Part shown: positions 16,063 to 23,381 of the stretch, piece by piece
How the letters are laid out: every line of letters begins with the position of its first letter
Numbering within the stretch: the first letter of the stretch is position 1
Source of the DNA: Candidatus Villigracilis saccharophilus
GTDB lineage: Bacteria > Chloroflexota > Anaerolineae > Anaerolineales > Villigracilaceae
Assembly: GCA_016709305.1 (NCBI GenBank)
Contig: JADJNA010000012.1
Span: forward strand, 1-24,184
DNA length: 24,184 nucleotides
Reading direction: 5' to 3'
Notes under the pieces: generated by a model
What the model saw: only the letters and a program-made list of their open reading frames with translations
Told to the model about the DNA's origin: nothing
The model's database searches: none
Position numbers and translations under genes: made by a program

Positions 16063-16793
16063 TATTCCAATCCCTCTTCTGAACCGATCACAGCCACAAA
16101 TGCATCTTCAAGGTTTTCTTTTCCTGTTTGCTTTCGCAGATCATCGGGGCTGCCGTTGGCGGATACTTCGCCATGCGAAATGATCACGATCTGATCGCAC
16201 AGTGCTGCCACTTCCTGCATGATGTGGCTGGTGAAGAGCACGCACTTGCCCTCCTCCCGCAGACGTAAAACAAATTGACGCATCGCGCGCGTACTCATCA
16301 CATCCAGCCCGTTTGTAGGTTCATCCAGCAAAACATTTTGCGGATCATGCACCAGAGTGCGGGCGATGGCGACCTTGAGCTTTTCGCCGGTGGAAAAACC
16401 TTCGGTCTTGCGGTCGGCAATGGACTGCATGTCGAGCAGCAGCATGAGCGAGTTGATCTTTTTTTCAAGCGCTTCGCCAGTCAAGCCATGCAATCGCCCA
16501 TAATAACGGATATTCTCGCGGCTCGTCAGGCGCGAATACAGACCTCGCGCATCCGCCAGCACACCGATCCGTCGCTGAACATCAATTGCAGACTGACGTA
16601 CATCGAAGCCATCCACCTGCGCTGATCCGCTTTCGGGTTTGAGCAGCGTGTAAAGCATCCTCAGAATTGTGCTCTTGCCCGCCCCGTTGGGACCAAGCAA
16701 GCCGGTGATCTGTCCATCTGGCGCGGAAAAGGAAACATTTTGAACAGCTTTCACTTTCCCAAAAGATTTTGAAAGACCTTGTACTTGTATCAT
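16062..16793 (-). CDS. ABC transporter ATP-binding protein, NatA-like
   Basis: Cytoplasmic ATPase partner of the permease. 243 aa. Walker A GPNGAGKST (34-42), Walker B NVLLDEPTNGLD, H-loop FTSHIMQE. The signature is degenerate, FSTGEKLKVAIAR, of the FSxGxxxKVAIAR form seen in NatA-type exporters, in place of LSGGQ. ATG 16793 has AAGG about 7 nt upstream on the minus strand. It follows the S33 peptidase gene by 73 nt containing a hairpin, so it may be partly uncoupled from it. Confidence 0.92.
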   Translation of the reverse strand: MIQVQGLSKSFGKVKAVQNVSFSAPDGQITGLLGPNGAGKSTILRMLYTLLKPESGSAQVDGFDVRQSAIDVQRRIGVLADARGLYSRLTSRENIRYYGRLHGLTGEALEKKINSLMLLLDMQSIADRKTEGFSTGEKLKVAIARTLVHDPQNVLLDEPTNGLDVMSTRAMRQFVLRLREEGKCVLFTSHIMQEVAALCDQIVIISHGEVSANGSPDDLRKQTGKENLEDAFVAVIGSEEGLE

Positions 16794-16817
16794 AATGGCT
16801 ACCTTGAGTTTTTATAG

Positions 16818-16868
16818 AAAATCTTTTGCCACAGATTTTTAATGGTTTTCCCTGTGGCTAAGATTTTT
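16818..16868. repeat. Inverted repeat overlapping the S33 stop codon, possible terminator
   Basis: Arms AAAATCTTTTGCCACAG (16818-16834) and CTGTGGCTAAGATTTTT (16852-16868) pair almost fully with a loop of about 17 nt. The right arm overlaps the stop codon of the minus-strand peptidase gene. On the minus strand the stem ends in a short run of T (AGATTTTCT), compatible with partial termination between the peptidase and the ABC pair. The GCCACAG word also occurs in the leuD-cimA palindrome. Confidence 0.6.
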
Positions 16869-18318
16869 ACGGGCGCGGTCCGCTGAAATCGACAAAGAAC
16901 GGCGGCGGCTGGATATTTGCAACACAGGCAGTGTCCAGCCCTTCAATTGATGCACTCTCAATAAATATTTTGAATAGATTCGTGCTGCAACGGCTTGAAA
17001 GATTACCATGCCCCATGCCTGAAAAGATCAAGTGGATATCGTTCGTGAGGCTCTCGGAAACCTTTTCCGCATGCCAGGGCGGAGTGATGGGGTCCGCTTC
17101 ACCAGAGAGGATCAGCGCAGGAACATCCGATATGATCTGATCACGGAATTCAGGCGAAACCTTCCCTTTTGGCCATTCTGCACAAACTGCCGCAAAATCA
17201 ACTGTGCGATCGCCAAAGACACTTTGCTCTCCGCGTTTGACAGCCTCAGAAGCAGAAATTAACGGAGCATCTTCGGTGCAGGTGACAGCGTAGAACATGC
17301 CATCATATAAACCAGCGTTCACAAGAAAGGCCTGTGAGATCAGCGGAACGTAATTTTCCTCTGCATACGCCGCATGAATGGATAACGGCAGCGTGGCAAC
17401 AAAGTCCGGCACATAGAGTGTGTTGAAAACCATGTTTGTGATCATTTCAGGAGTCACGGTCAGGTCAAGCGGATTGTTGGTCAGCGGATGCAAAATGGTG
17501 ATCTCCGCTGGAGATTCTTCCAAACGAGCAAGCAGCCCATCAAACTCACTTTGTAATTTAGGGAATGTCATTTTACAGGCTTCATCAGCTTCACAGCGTG
17601 CGAAGAATTTTTCCAGCGCGGCTTGCCCATCCTCCGCAGCGTCCATGAACATGACAAAGTCTGAATCCACTACTGCATCCAGCGTGACGGTACGGACGTG
17701 TTCAGGGAACATACGCAGGTATGTCAACGCAGCGCGGGTTCCATATGATGCGCCAAAAATGTTAATGGTTTCATATCCCAAAGCAGAGCGGACTTCATCC
17801 AGGTCGGTCATGGCGATTTCAGTGGTGTAAAAACGAAGATCAGCATCCAGTGTTTCCGGACAGGATTTCAGCTTCGCGAGCACCTGCTCATCGGTCAACG
17901 CATCGTCTTCTGGAGCAAGGCACCGTAACGGATTCGATTCCCCTGTTCCGCGTTGATCAACCAGCACGATATCGCGATCTTCATGAATTTGGAACAGCAG
18001 CGAAATCATTGCTGGAAAGGCTTCAATCGCCGATTGACCGGGACCGCCAGCCAGCAGAAAAAGCGCATCAAGTTCGGGGTTGCGTTTGATCGCAGGGATG
18101 ACCGCCACATTCAATTCGATCTGTCGGCCATCGGGATTTGCACGGTCTTCGGGAACAGTATATGTACCGCAGCGCGCATCCACTTGATTGCCAGCGGGCG
18201 AGGTCAGAGCACAATCTTCCAGCGCAATAGAACTATCAGAAACAGCAGACAGGTTTCGGGGCGAACAGGAAGAGAGAAACATCAGAAGTAAAAGGGAGGT
18301 GTAGTAGATTCGTCTCAT
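16867..18318 (-). CDS. S33-family (TAP-like) alpha/beta-hydrolase lipoprotein
   Basis: An extracytoplasmic peptidase-like hydrolase, 483 aa, intact. The signal sequence ends in lipobox LSSC with C18. Motifs: TVPEDRANPDGR (54-65), oxyanion LAGGPGQSA (89-97), DQRGTGESNP (121-130), nucleophile S191 in FGASYGTR, acid D409 in LSGEADPITPP, H437 in SGMGHGNLSSRC. This is the tripeptidyl aminopeptidase-like C-terminal arrangement. Several Cys pairs suggest disulfides outside the cell. It is a paralogue of the peptidase at 5796-7367. It follows the M50 protease by 29 nt and precedes the ABC exporter, so it probably acts on the same peptide or protein substrate, which is unknown. Confidence 0.9.
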   Translation of the reverse strand: MRRIYYTSLLLLMFLSSCSPRNLSAVSDSSIALEDCALTSPAGNQVDARCGTYTVPEDRANPDGRQIELNVAVIPAIKRNPELDALFLLAGGPGQSAIEAFPAMISLLFQIHEDRDIVLVDQRGTGESNPLRCLAPEDDALTDEQVLAKLKSCPETLDADLRFYTTEIAMTDLDEVRSALGYETINIFGASYGTRAALTYLRMFPEHVRTVTLDAVVDSDFVMFMDAAEDGQAALEKFFARCEADEACKMTFPKLQSEFDGLLARLEESPAEITILHPLTNNPLDLTVTPEMITNMVFNTLYVPDFVATLPLSIHAAYAEENYVPLISQAFLVNAGLYDGMFYAVTCTEDAPLISASEAVKRGEQSVFGDRTVDFAAVCAEWPKGKVSPEFRDQIISDVPALILSGEADPITPPWHAEKVSESLTNDIHLIFSGMGHGNLSSRCSTNLFKIFIESASIEGLDTACVANIQPPPFFVDFSGPRP

Positions 18319-18347
18319 AGTATTTTTTTCGATTCATCCTATTAATT

Positions 18348-19457
18348 CTAATTGATATATTTGTTCAACCACTCTCTTTCGGCAATTGCGCCGCCAATAT
18401 CAAATGTGTGATTGGTATGTTTCAGGGCCTCATTGGCTTTTTCGCGAGCCTCCAAAACATGCCCCTCGGCAAAGAGTACAGCGGATTCAGCGCGGAGGAT
18501 GGATTGTTTCTCCGCCAGCGCCCCAGCACTCTTTTGTAAATACTGCCGCGCAGACTGGGCATCAGCACGAAGCGCTGCCAGAAAAAAAGCATACTCCAGA
18601 TACAGTGCCTGTTTCAATCCTTCGGGGATTTGCTTTTCAGCGACAAGAGTATTTTGAAGGGACTGCCAGGCTTGCTCAATATCGCCGCGATCAAGGTGAT
18701 AATAATAAGCTATAAGATGTACGGATGCATCCATCATTGGGTTGCTTTTTATGGACAATAAACGCTGGATGATTTCAGGAGAATAATCACGCGGACGAAC
18801 CCCCTTCATTGACTCGGCTTGCAAAACCACGAATAACGTACGCTGCTCAACATCCAACCCGCCACGCAGAAGGGAAAGGAGTTGCGCGCCATCTGTCATG
18901 AACCCTGAGGTCTTGGCAGGGATCATGGTGACTACAAAAATCCCCGCCGCTGTTACGCTGAACAATAAAGAAAAGAAACTCCAATAGGATGAATCTGGTA
19001 AAAGTTTATAGATCAAAAATCCCAGCAGACTGCCAAGCAAGCTGGTCAACGGTCCGCCCGCAATCATGGCGAGAAAACTATTTTTCATGTTTTCCGTTTT
19101 CACAGGCATACAGGATGCCAGACCGCCAGCCAGCCCCAGGTTGGTATTAAGGCCGACCTGCCAACCATTATTGGATGCAGTGAGTTTCAAGGGGCCGGTA
19201 ATCAATAAGATCGGGCGCATGCCTGCCAATTTCCCAGCCGTTAAGTGGCCAAGTTCATGAGTCAATAAAACCAGATAGACCGCAGCCAGCGCAGTCAGGA
19301 TGGCACTAACAAGACCAAGATCGCCGGGAGCCTTTAGTTCAAAATTGCTGTTTGCGAGCATTGTTCCGCCCCAATATCCAAGCGCGCCACAAATCAACAC
19401 CAGCACAACGGGGATCAATCCTTTTTTCCAATCCATGCTTTGTTTTTGTTCTTTCAT
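18348..19457 (-). CDS. M50-type membrane zinc metalloprotease with C-terminal helical repeats
   Basis: 369 aa. The N-terminal half is membrane-embedded (about 13-31, 50-66, 127-150, 160-178). It carries the zinc motif H67-E-L-G-H71 in LLTHELGHLTAGKLAGM, with the likely third ligand D189 in SGFMTDGAQLLSLL. That is the M50 (site-2 protease-like) arrangement. Residues 200-369 are soluble, helical and TPR-like (LDRGDIEQAWQSLQNTL, ALYLEYAFFLAAL, AEGHVLEAREKANEAL). It starts 3 nt after the stop of the winged-helix gene, with GGAGG inside that gene's end as the probable ribosome site. M50 enzymes cut membrane proteins such as anti-sigma factors or signal peptides; the target here is not evident. Confidence 0.85.
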   Translation of the reverse strand: MKEQKQSMDWKKGLIPVVLVLICGALGYWGGTMLANSNFELKAPGDLGLVSAILTALAAVYLVLLTHELGHLTAGKLAGMRPILLITGPLKLTASNNGWQVGLNTNLGLAGGLASCMPVKTENMKNSFLAMIAGGPLTSLLGSLLGFLIYKLLPDSSYWSFFSLLFSVTAAGIFVVTMIPAKTSGFMTDGAQLLSLLRGGLDVEQRTLFVVLQAESMKGVRPRDYSPEIIQRLLSIKSNPMMDASVHLIAYYYHLDRGDIEQAWQSLQNTLVAEKQIPEGLKQALYLEYAFFLAALRADAQSARQYLQKSAGALAEKQSILRAESAVLFAEGHVLEAREKANEALKHTNHTFDIGGAIAEREWLNKYIN

Positions 19458-19460
19458 TAT

Positions 19461-20069
19461 TTATTCATCCTCCGCAATGGAAGTTGGAAAAAATGCCAGC
19501 ACCAAAAAATATTCCGCCAATGCACCTTCTTCCGATTCCATGCTGGTAAATTCAGCAACCAAATCTTCCAGCCGTTGATAGAACTGACTCGCCTGAGAGG
19601 CTGAAATTTTTCCGTTGCCGCGGCGGATCTGCAGCGCACGCGGCTGCGGCGCGACCTGTTTCATATCGACCACTCCAGACTTGATACTTTTTCGAATGGC
19701 CTTGCCGGTCTCTGTCAGCGCAAAATCGATCAGAATATCTGCCTGTTTCAACGCCTTCGCGCCAGATACCGCAAACTCTTTCCGATCCACAATAAATTGA
19801 CGCGCTGCCGCACGATATACTTTTTCTATTGTGCCGCCCGCCGGGTGAGAATCGACCACTTGAATCAGACCATGTTGCTCCAACAGATGAACATGATAGT
19901 ACAGGCGCGTAACCGGCACATTCAACTGCGCCGCCAATTCCTGGATAGTCGCAGGTATGGCGAACAACCCAAGGAGCTTTGCCCGCAATGGATTCGCCAT
20001 GGACTTCAAGGTAGTCAGCGAAATAGCTTGAACATCAGGAATTTCAGAAGATTCCAACTCTTTATTCAA
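19461..20069 (-). CDS. ArsR-like winged-helix transcriptional regulator
   Basis: 202 aa. The N-terminal winged helix covers about residues 20-90: ISLTTLKSMANPLRAKLLGLF, then ATIQELAAQLNVPVTRLYYHVHLLEQHGLIQV as recognition helix, then the wing with AGGTIEKVYRAAARQF. The tail (about 95-202) is helical and resembles effector or dimerisation regions of helix-turn-helix ArsR/HTH_20-type proteins. No metal-binding Cys cluster is seen, so it is unlikely to sense arsenic. Start is TTG 20069, with TTGGAG 6 nt upstream on the minus strand. It leads the M50-S33-ABC genes and has a palindrome over its own promoter, suggesting autoregulation. Confidence 0.87.
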   Translation of the reverse strand: MNKELESSEIPDVQAISLTTLKSMANPLRAKLLGLFAIPATIQELAAQLNVPVTRLYYHVHLLEQHGLIQVVDSHPAGGTIEKVYRAAARQFIVDRKEFAVSGAKALKQADILIDFALTETGKAIRKSIKSGVVDMKQVAPQPRALQIRRGNGKISASQASQFYQRLEDLVAEFTSMESEEGALAEYFLVLAFFPTSIAEDE

Positions 20070-20092
20070 AATTTACTCCAATTATTTAATAT

Positions 20093-20136
20093 TCAAATTA
20101 TTTGATATATTTTAAATGAATTGGCAAATTTGTCAA
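20093..20136 (-). promoter_or_regulatory. Promoter and palindromic operator of the regulator-M50-S33-ABC locus
   Basis: Read on the minus strand: -35 TTGACA (20136-20131), 16-nt spacer, -10 TAAAAT (20114-20109), expected start near 20102. A perfect 13-nt palindrome TCAAATTATTTGA (20093-20105, plus-strand reading) spans the expected start, a position where a bound regulator would block initiation. The encoded winged-helix protein is the natural candidate. Confidence 0.65.
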
Positions 20137-20166
20137 CATCTCCCCCGTTTATTCAGTCTGTATCAA

Positions 20167-21262
20167 TTAACCTGTCAATTTTTCCAACGCCGCATTCAAC
20201 ACACTCACCGCTTTTTGATAATCATCCAAATTGATATGCTCATTCGGCGTGTGATCGAGAGCAGAATCACCGGGACCATACACCACAGCGGGACATTTCC
20301 AAACAGGAGCGACGATGTTCAGATCAGCGGTTCCCGTTTTGTAGACGAAACGCGGCTCTCCCCCCTGTGACCTGATTCCACTTAAGAAGCCGCGTACCAG
20401 TTGAGTGTTTTTCTCACACCCCCATGCAGGGATGGCGAATCCAACTGGCTCGACGCTCAAGTGACAGTTACCTTCGCGAAGCGTGACTGTCATTTATTAT
20501 TTCATTTAATTTTACATACCAATCTTCTGGTGAAACTTCCACTGGCAAGCGGACACCAATCTTCAATCGTGCCCATTGTTCAAAATCATTCGAGTCCGAA
20601 TCCATACCGCGCAAAGTGAGCAGCAATTGATCGAACACTTTTGGCTTATCGGCATTGAACGAATCCACATATGCTTTGATCTTCAACCAGACTCCCACAG
20701 CCGCTTCCGCCGCAGTCTCTTCGCCGCTCGCCGTATGGGCCTGCCCGCGTTTGACGGTTACATTCGCCCAAGCGCTGCCTTTATAACCGAGCGCCATTCG
20801 ATCCCATTGATTGGGCTCGCCGATGATCGCAAAATCTGGCTTGTATTTTGTTGCGACAAATCTTGCGCCTTCCGAATTACGCTCTTCTTCAATTGCGCCA
20901 ATCACAACAAACTGCCAGCCATCCTTCACGCCGACCTTTGCCACCGCATCCACAAAACTCGCCAGCGGACCTTTCGCATCCACCGAGCCGCGGCCATACA
21001 AAAGTTCCCCTCGCCCTTCGGGAGAGGGGTTAGGGGTGAGGGTGACTTTGATTTCCCCAGGCACCGTATCAATGTGACCAAGCAGCACAACCTGCTTCGT
21101 CCCCTTCCCCATCACACCAACGGCATTGCCAGCCTCATCCACGAAAGCATCATCAAATCCCAACGCCTTCATCCGTGCCACGAGCCATTCGACTGCGCCA
21201 CGTTCATGTCCCGACGGGCTATATTGTGAAACAAGTCCGATCAGGGTTTCAAAGTCACTCAT
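20167..21262 (-). CDS. lysK: [LysW]-lysine/ornithine hydrolase (one frameshift, in-frame repeat insert)
   Basis: M20-family zinc carboxypeptidase that releases lysine (and possibly ornithine) from the LysW carrier, the last step of aminoadipate lysine synthesis. Zinc/catalytic residues: H63 (LGHIDTVPGE), D95 (GRGSVDAKGPL), E125-E127 (GAIEEERNSEG), E149 (IIGEPN), H176 (QAHTASGEE). The final His is in DHTPNEHI beyond the frame break. Removing one base from the T-run 20493-20495 (A-run on the coding strand) joins the two parts, giving about 364 aa. Residues about 72-86 (KVTLTPNPSPEGRGE) are a translated palindromic repeat. The gene overlaps lysJ by 8 nt. Confidence 0.92.
21006..21043. repeat. 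Palindromic repeat inserted in frame within lysK
   Basis: Core hairpin CCCCTCGCCC (21007-21016) / GGGAGAGGGG (21020-21029) with a TTC loop, followed by TTAGGGGTGAGGG. On the coding strand it reads CTCACCCCTAACCCCTCTCC..., a common intergenic repeat word in many bacteria, here translated as LTPNPSPEGRGE. Its length keeps the reading frame. Confidence 0.8.
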
Positions 21263-22454
21263 CCGCTTTCATCCGTTTATCCGTTTCCAAATCCGCTACC
21301 AATACTTCCGTCAACACATCCACCAGATGGTCGATCTGCTCATAAGTAATCACCAGTGGCGGCAACAAACGGATCACGGTCAAACCTGCATTTAACGCAA
21401 TGATCTTTTTCTCTTGCAATGTCTTGATATACGGCGTGACCTTCTGCTTCATCTCAATGCCAATTATCAGCCCCATCCCGCGCACCTCACGGATATTAGG
21501 CGATTCGATCTTCTTCAACCTCTCCATCAAGTACGCACCCTTCGCCGCTGCCTGTCCAGGCAAGTCTTCTCCGAGGATGACATCCAGCGCCGCATTTGCC
21601 GCCGCGCACGAAAGCGGATTTCCGCCAAAGGTCGATCCATGTACACCAGGCACAAGATTCTTGATGTTGTGACCGATCAGCACCGCGCCCATCGGCACGC
21701 CGCCCGCAAGCGACTTGGCGCAGGTCAGCAAATCGGGAGTCACGCCATAATGCTGAACAGCGAACATCCTGCCAGTGCGCCCAAATCCCGTTTGAATTTC
21801 ATCCACGATCAACAATGCGCCGCGCTCATCGCAGATCCGCCGCGCAGCCTGGATGTATTCCAAACTTGCAGGGTACACGCCGCCTTCGCCCTGCACCACT
21901 TCCAGAATCACAGCAGCGGTTTCTTCATTCACGGCTTTATCCAACGCTTCGATATTGTTGTACGAAACATGCGAAACGCCAGGCAGAAGCGGCTCAAAGC
22001 CTTCACGATATTTTTTATTAAACGTCGCCGAAAGCGAGCCAAAGGTTCTTCCATGAAATGCGCGCATCGCCGCGATAAAATTCTTGCGCCCAGTGGATAT
22101 GCGTGCAAACTTAAACGCCGCTTCCACAGCCTCAGTCCCTGAGTTGCAGAAAAAGACTCTGTCCAAACCGGGGACCAACGCCGTGATCTTTTCCATCAAT
22201 TGCGCGCGCTGGTCATTGGGAAACGACTCAAAAAGCGTGATCAGCGTGTTCGCCTGCTTGTAGAGCGCCTCCGCAATTTTCGGGTGAGCATGACCGAGGT
22301 TCGCAACGCCATGTCCCGACGAGCAATCCAAATATTCCACGCCGTTCACATCGAACAACGAAGCGCCCTGTCCGCGCACGATGGTCAATGTCTGCTTGGC
22401 GTACACGCCAGAGGTGTGTTTATTTTCCGTATCGATTATTTGCTGTGCGTTCAT
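21255..22454 (-). CDS. lysJ: [LysW]-aminoadipate semialdehyde/glutamate semialdehyde transaminase
   Basis: Class-III PLP aminotransferase, 399 aa, of the ArgD/LysJ family. Motifs: YLDCSSGHGVANLGHAHP (41-58), FFCNSGTEAVEAAFKFAR (101-118), FHGRTFGSLSAT, LIVDEIQTGFGRTG (215-228) with D218, and the Schiff-base K247 in TCAKSLAGGVPMGA. STFGGNPLSCAAA follows. The LysJ assignment over ArgD rests on its neighbours lysZ and lysK. Enzymes of this set can serve both lysine and ornithine synthesis. It overlaps lysZ by ATGA (4 nt) and lysK by 8 nt, so the three are translationally coupled. Confidence 0.93.
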   Translation of the reverse strand: MNAQQIIDTENKHTSGVYAKQTLTIVRGQGASLFDVNGVEYLDCSSGHGVANLGHAHPKIAEALYKQANTLITLFESFPNDQRAQLMEKITALVPGLDRVFFCNSGTEAVEAAFKFARISTGRKNFIAAMRAFHGRTFGSLSATFNKKYREGFEPLLPGVSHVSYNNIEALDKAVNEETAAVILEVVQGEGGVYPASLEYIQAARRICDERGALLIVDEIQTGFGRTGRMFAVQHYGVTPDLLTCAKSLAGGVPMGAVLIGHNIKNLVPGVHGSTFGGNPLSCAAANAALDVILGEDLPGQAAAKGAYLMERLKKIESPNIREVRGMGLIIGIEMKQKVTPYIKTLQEKKIIALNAGLTVIRLLPPLVITYEQIDHLVDVLTEVLVADLETDKRMKADE

Positions 22455-23271
22455 TCGATCACCGTTCCGTTTCCTGCCAAAGCATTTGAGATTGGATTTT
22501 GAATTCTTCCGTCCGCGATGATGACGCGACTCACGCCGCCCTTCAACGCTTCCTCCGCGCCGAGGACTTTCTTCTTCATGCGACCCTGCGCCGCCTCACT
22601 CGCCGCCGCCAGTTGACTCTGCGGCAGCTGCCGAATGAGCGTGGACTCGTCTGGAAAATTCTTCATCAGCCCGGGCACCGCCGTCAGCAACAAAAGACTC
22701 TCTGCCTTCAACGCGGACGCAACCATCGCCGCCGCGCGGTCTGCATCCACATTCAACGCCTCGCCTTTTCGCTGACAGCCACAGGTGCGATCACGGGCAT
22801 ATATCCAGCATTGAGCAGCATCAAAAGCAGTTCGCTATTCACGGTATCGATCTTCCCCGTGTAATCATCACGGATAATTTTCCGCTTGCCGTTCTCAATG
22901 CTCTGCACAGACTCTTTGCGTGTGGCTTGCATCAACTTGCCATCGAGCCCGCACAGCCCAAACGCGTTGACTCCCATCATCTGCAACTGCTCGGTCAGCA
23001 GCGAGTTGACCTTGCCATTCACCGCCATCAAAAAGATTTCCAGCGTCTTGCGGTCAGTATAGCGAGATGTGTACCCCGAAGGCGACGTGATCATCTTCGG
23101 CGGAGTCCCCAAACCCTCCCCCAACGCATTTGCCTCTGCCGAACCGCCATGCATAAAAACAAGTCTTTTGCCCTGCTTCAATAATTCCACGGCATCCTGA
23201 CAGATGGCAGAAAAGTCTACGCCTTCCGTACCGCCAAGTTTTACAACAGTAATTGAAGATTCATCCTTCAT
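22451..23271 (-). CDS. lysZ: [LysW]-aminoadipate/glutamate kinase (one frameshift)
   Basis: Amino-acid kinase phosphorylating the LysW-bound aminoadipate (or glutamate). KLGGTEGVDF and FMHGGSAEANALGEGLG form the phosphate and substrate loops. SPSGYTSRYTDRKTLEIFLMAVNGKVN is the LysZ-type segment that differs from classic ArgB. The frame breaks near 22764. Adding one G to AAGGCGAGG (coding strand) restores SEKGEALNVDADRAAAMVA and the ATP-site end, for 273 aa. GAGG lies 5 nt upstream of the ATG. No lysW, lysX or lysY is present in the window; upstream there is only the tnpB element, so the rest of the pathway must lie elsewhere or beyond it. Confidence 0.92.
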
Positions 23272-23289
23272 CGAGACCTCGGCAAGAAA

Positions 23290-23310
23290 CTCCCTGCTTT
23301 AGCAGTGGAG
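23290..23310. repeat. Hairpin resembling an IS200/IS605-type element end
   Basis: CTCCCTGC (23290-23297), loop TTTA, GCAG-T-GGAG (23302-23310): an 8-bp stem with one bulge. Hairpins with a TTTA(G) loop flanked by CTCC/GGAG resemble right ends of tnpB elements, where the guide-RNA scaffold ends. Here it lies between lysZ and tnpB, on the upstream side of tnpB. Confidence 0.5.
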
Positions 23311-23343
23311 AGGGATAGCCGCTGGCGATGTACTTTCGCTAGA

Positions 23344-23367
23344 GCAGTTTCAATAGATTGAAGCTGC
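23344..23367. repeat. Left-end-like hairpin just upstream of tnpB
   Basis: GCAGTTTCAA (23344-23353), loop TAGA, TTGAAGCTGC (23358-23367): 10 bp with one G-U pair, 14 nt before the tnpB start. Subterminal hairpins of this kind mark the left ends of IS200/IS605-family elements. A TATGAT (23370-23375) just after it could be a -10 box. Confidence 0.55.
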
Positions 23368-23381
23368 GGTATGATCACGCC

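Noticed and set aside
14887..20069. Anti-phage defence island
   Set aside because: No nuclease, helicase, methylase or known defence effector is present. Proteases plus an exporter fit peptide processing/export better.
20576..21229. 217-aa plus-strand open frame opposite lysK
   Set aside because: lysK on the minus strand has all M20 motifs. The plus frame has no family features and even reads through the repeat insert.
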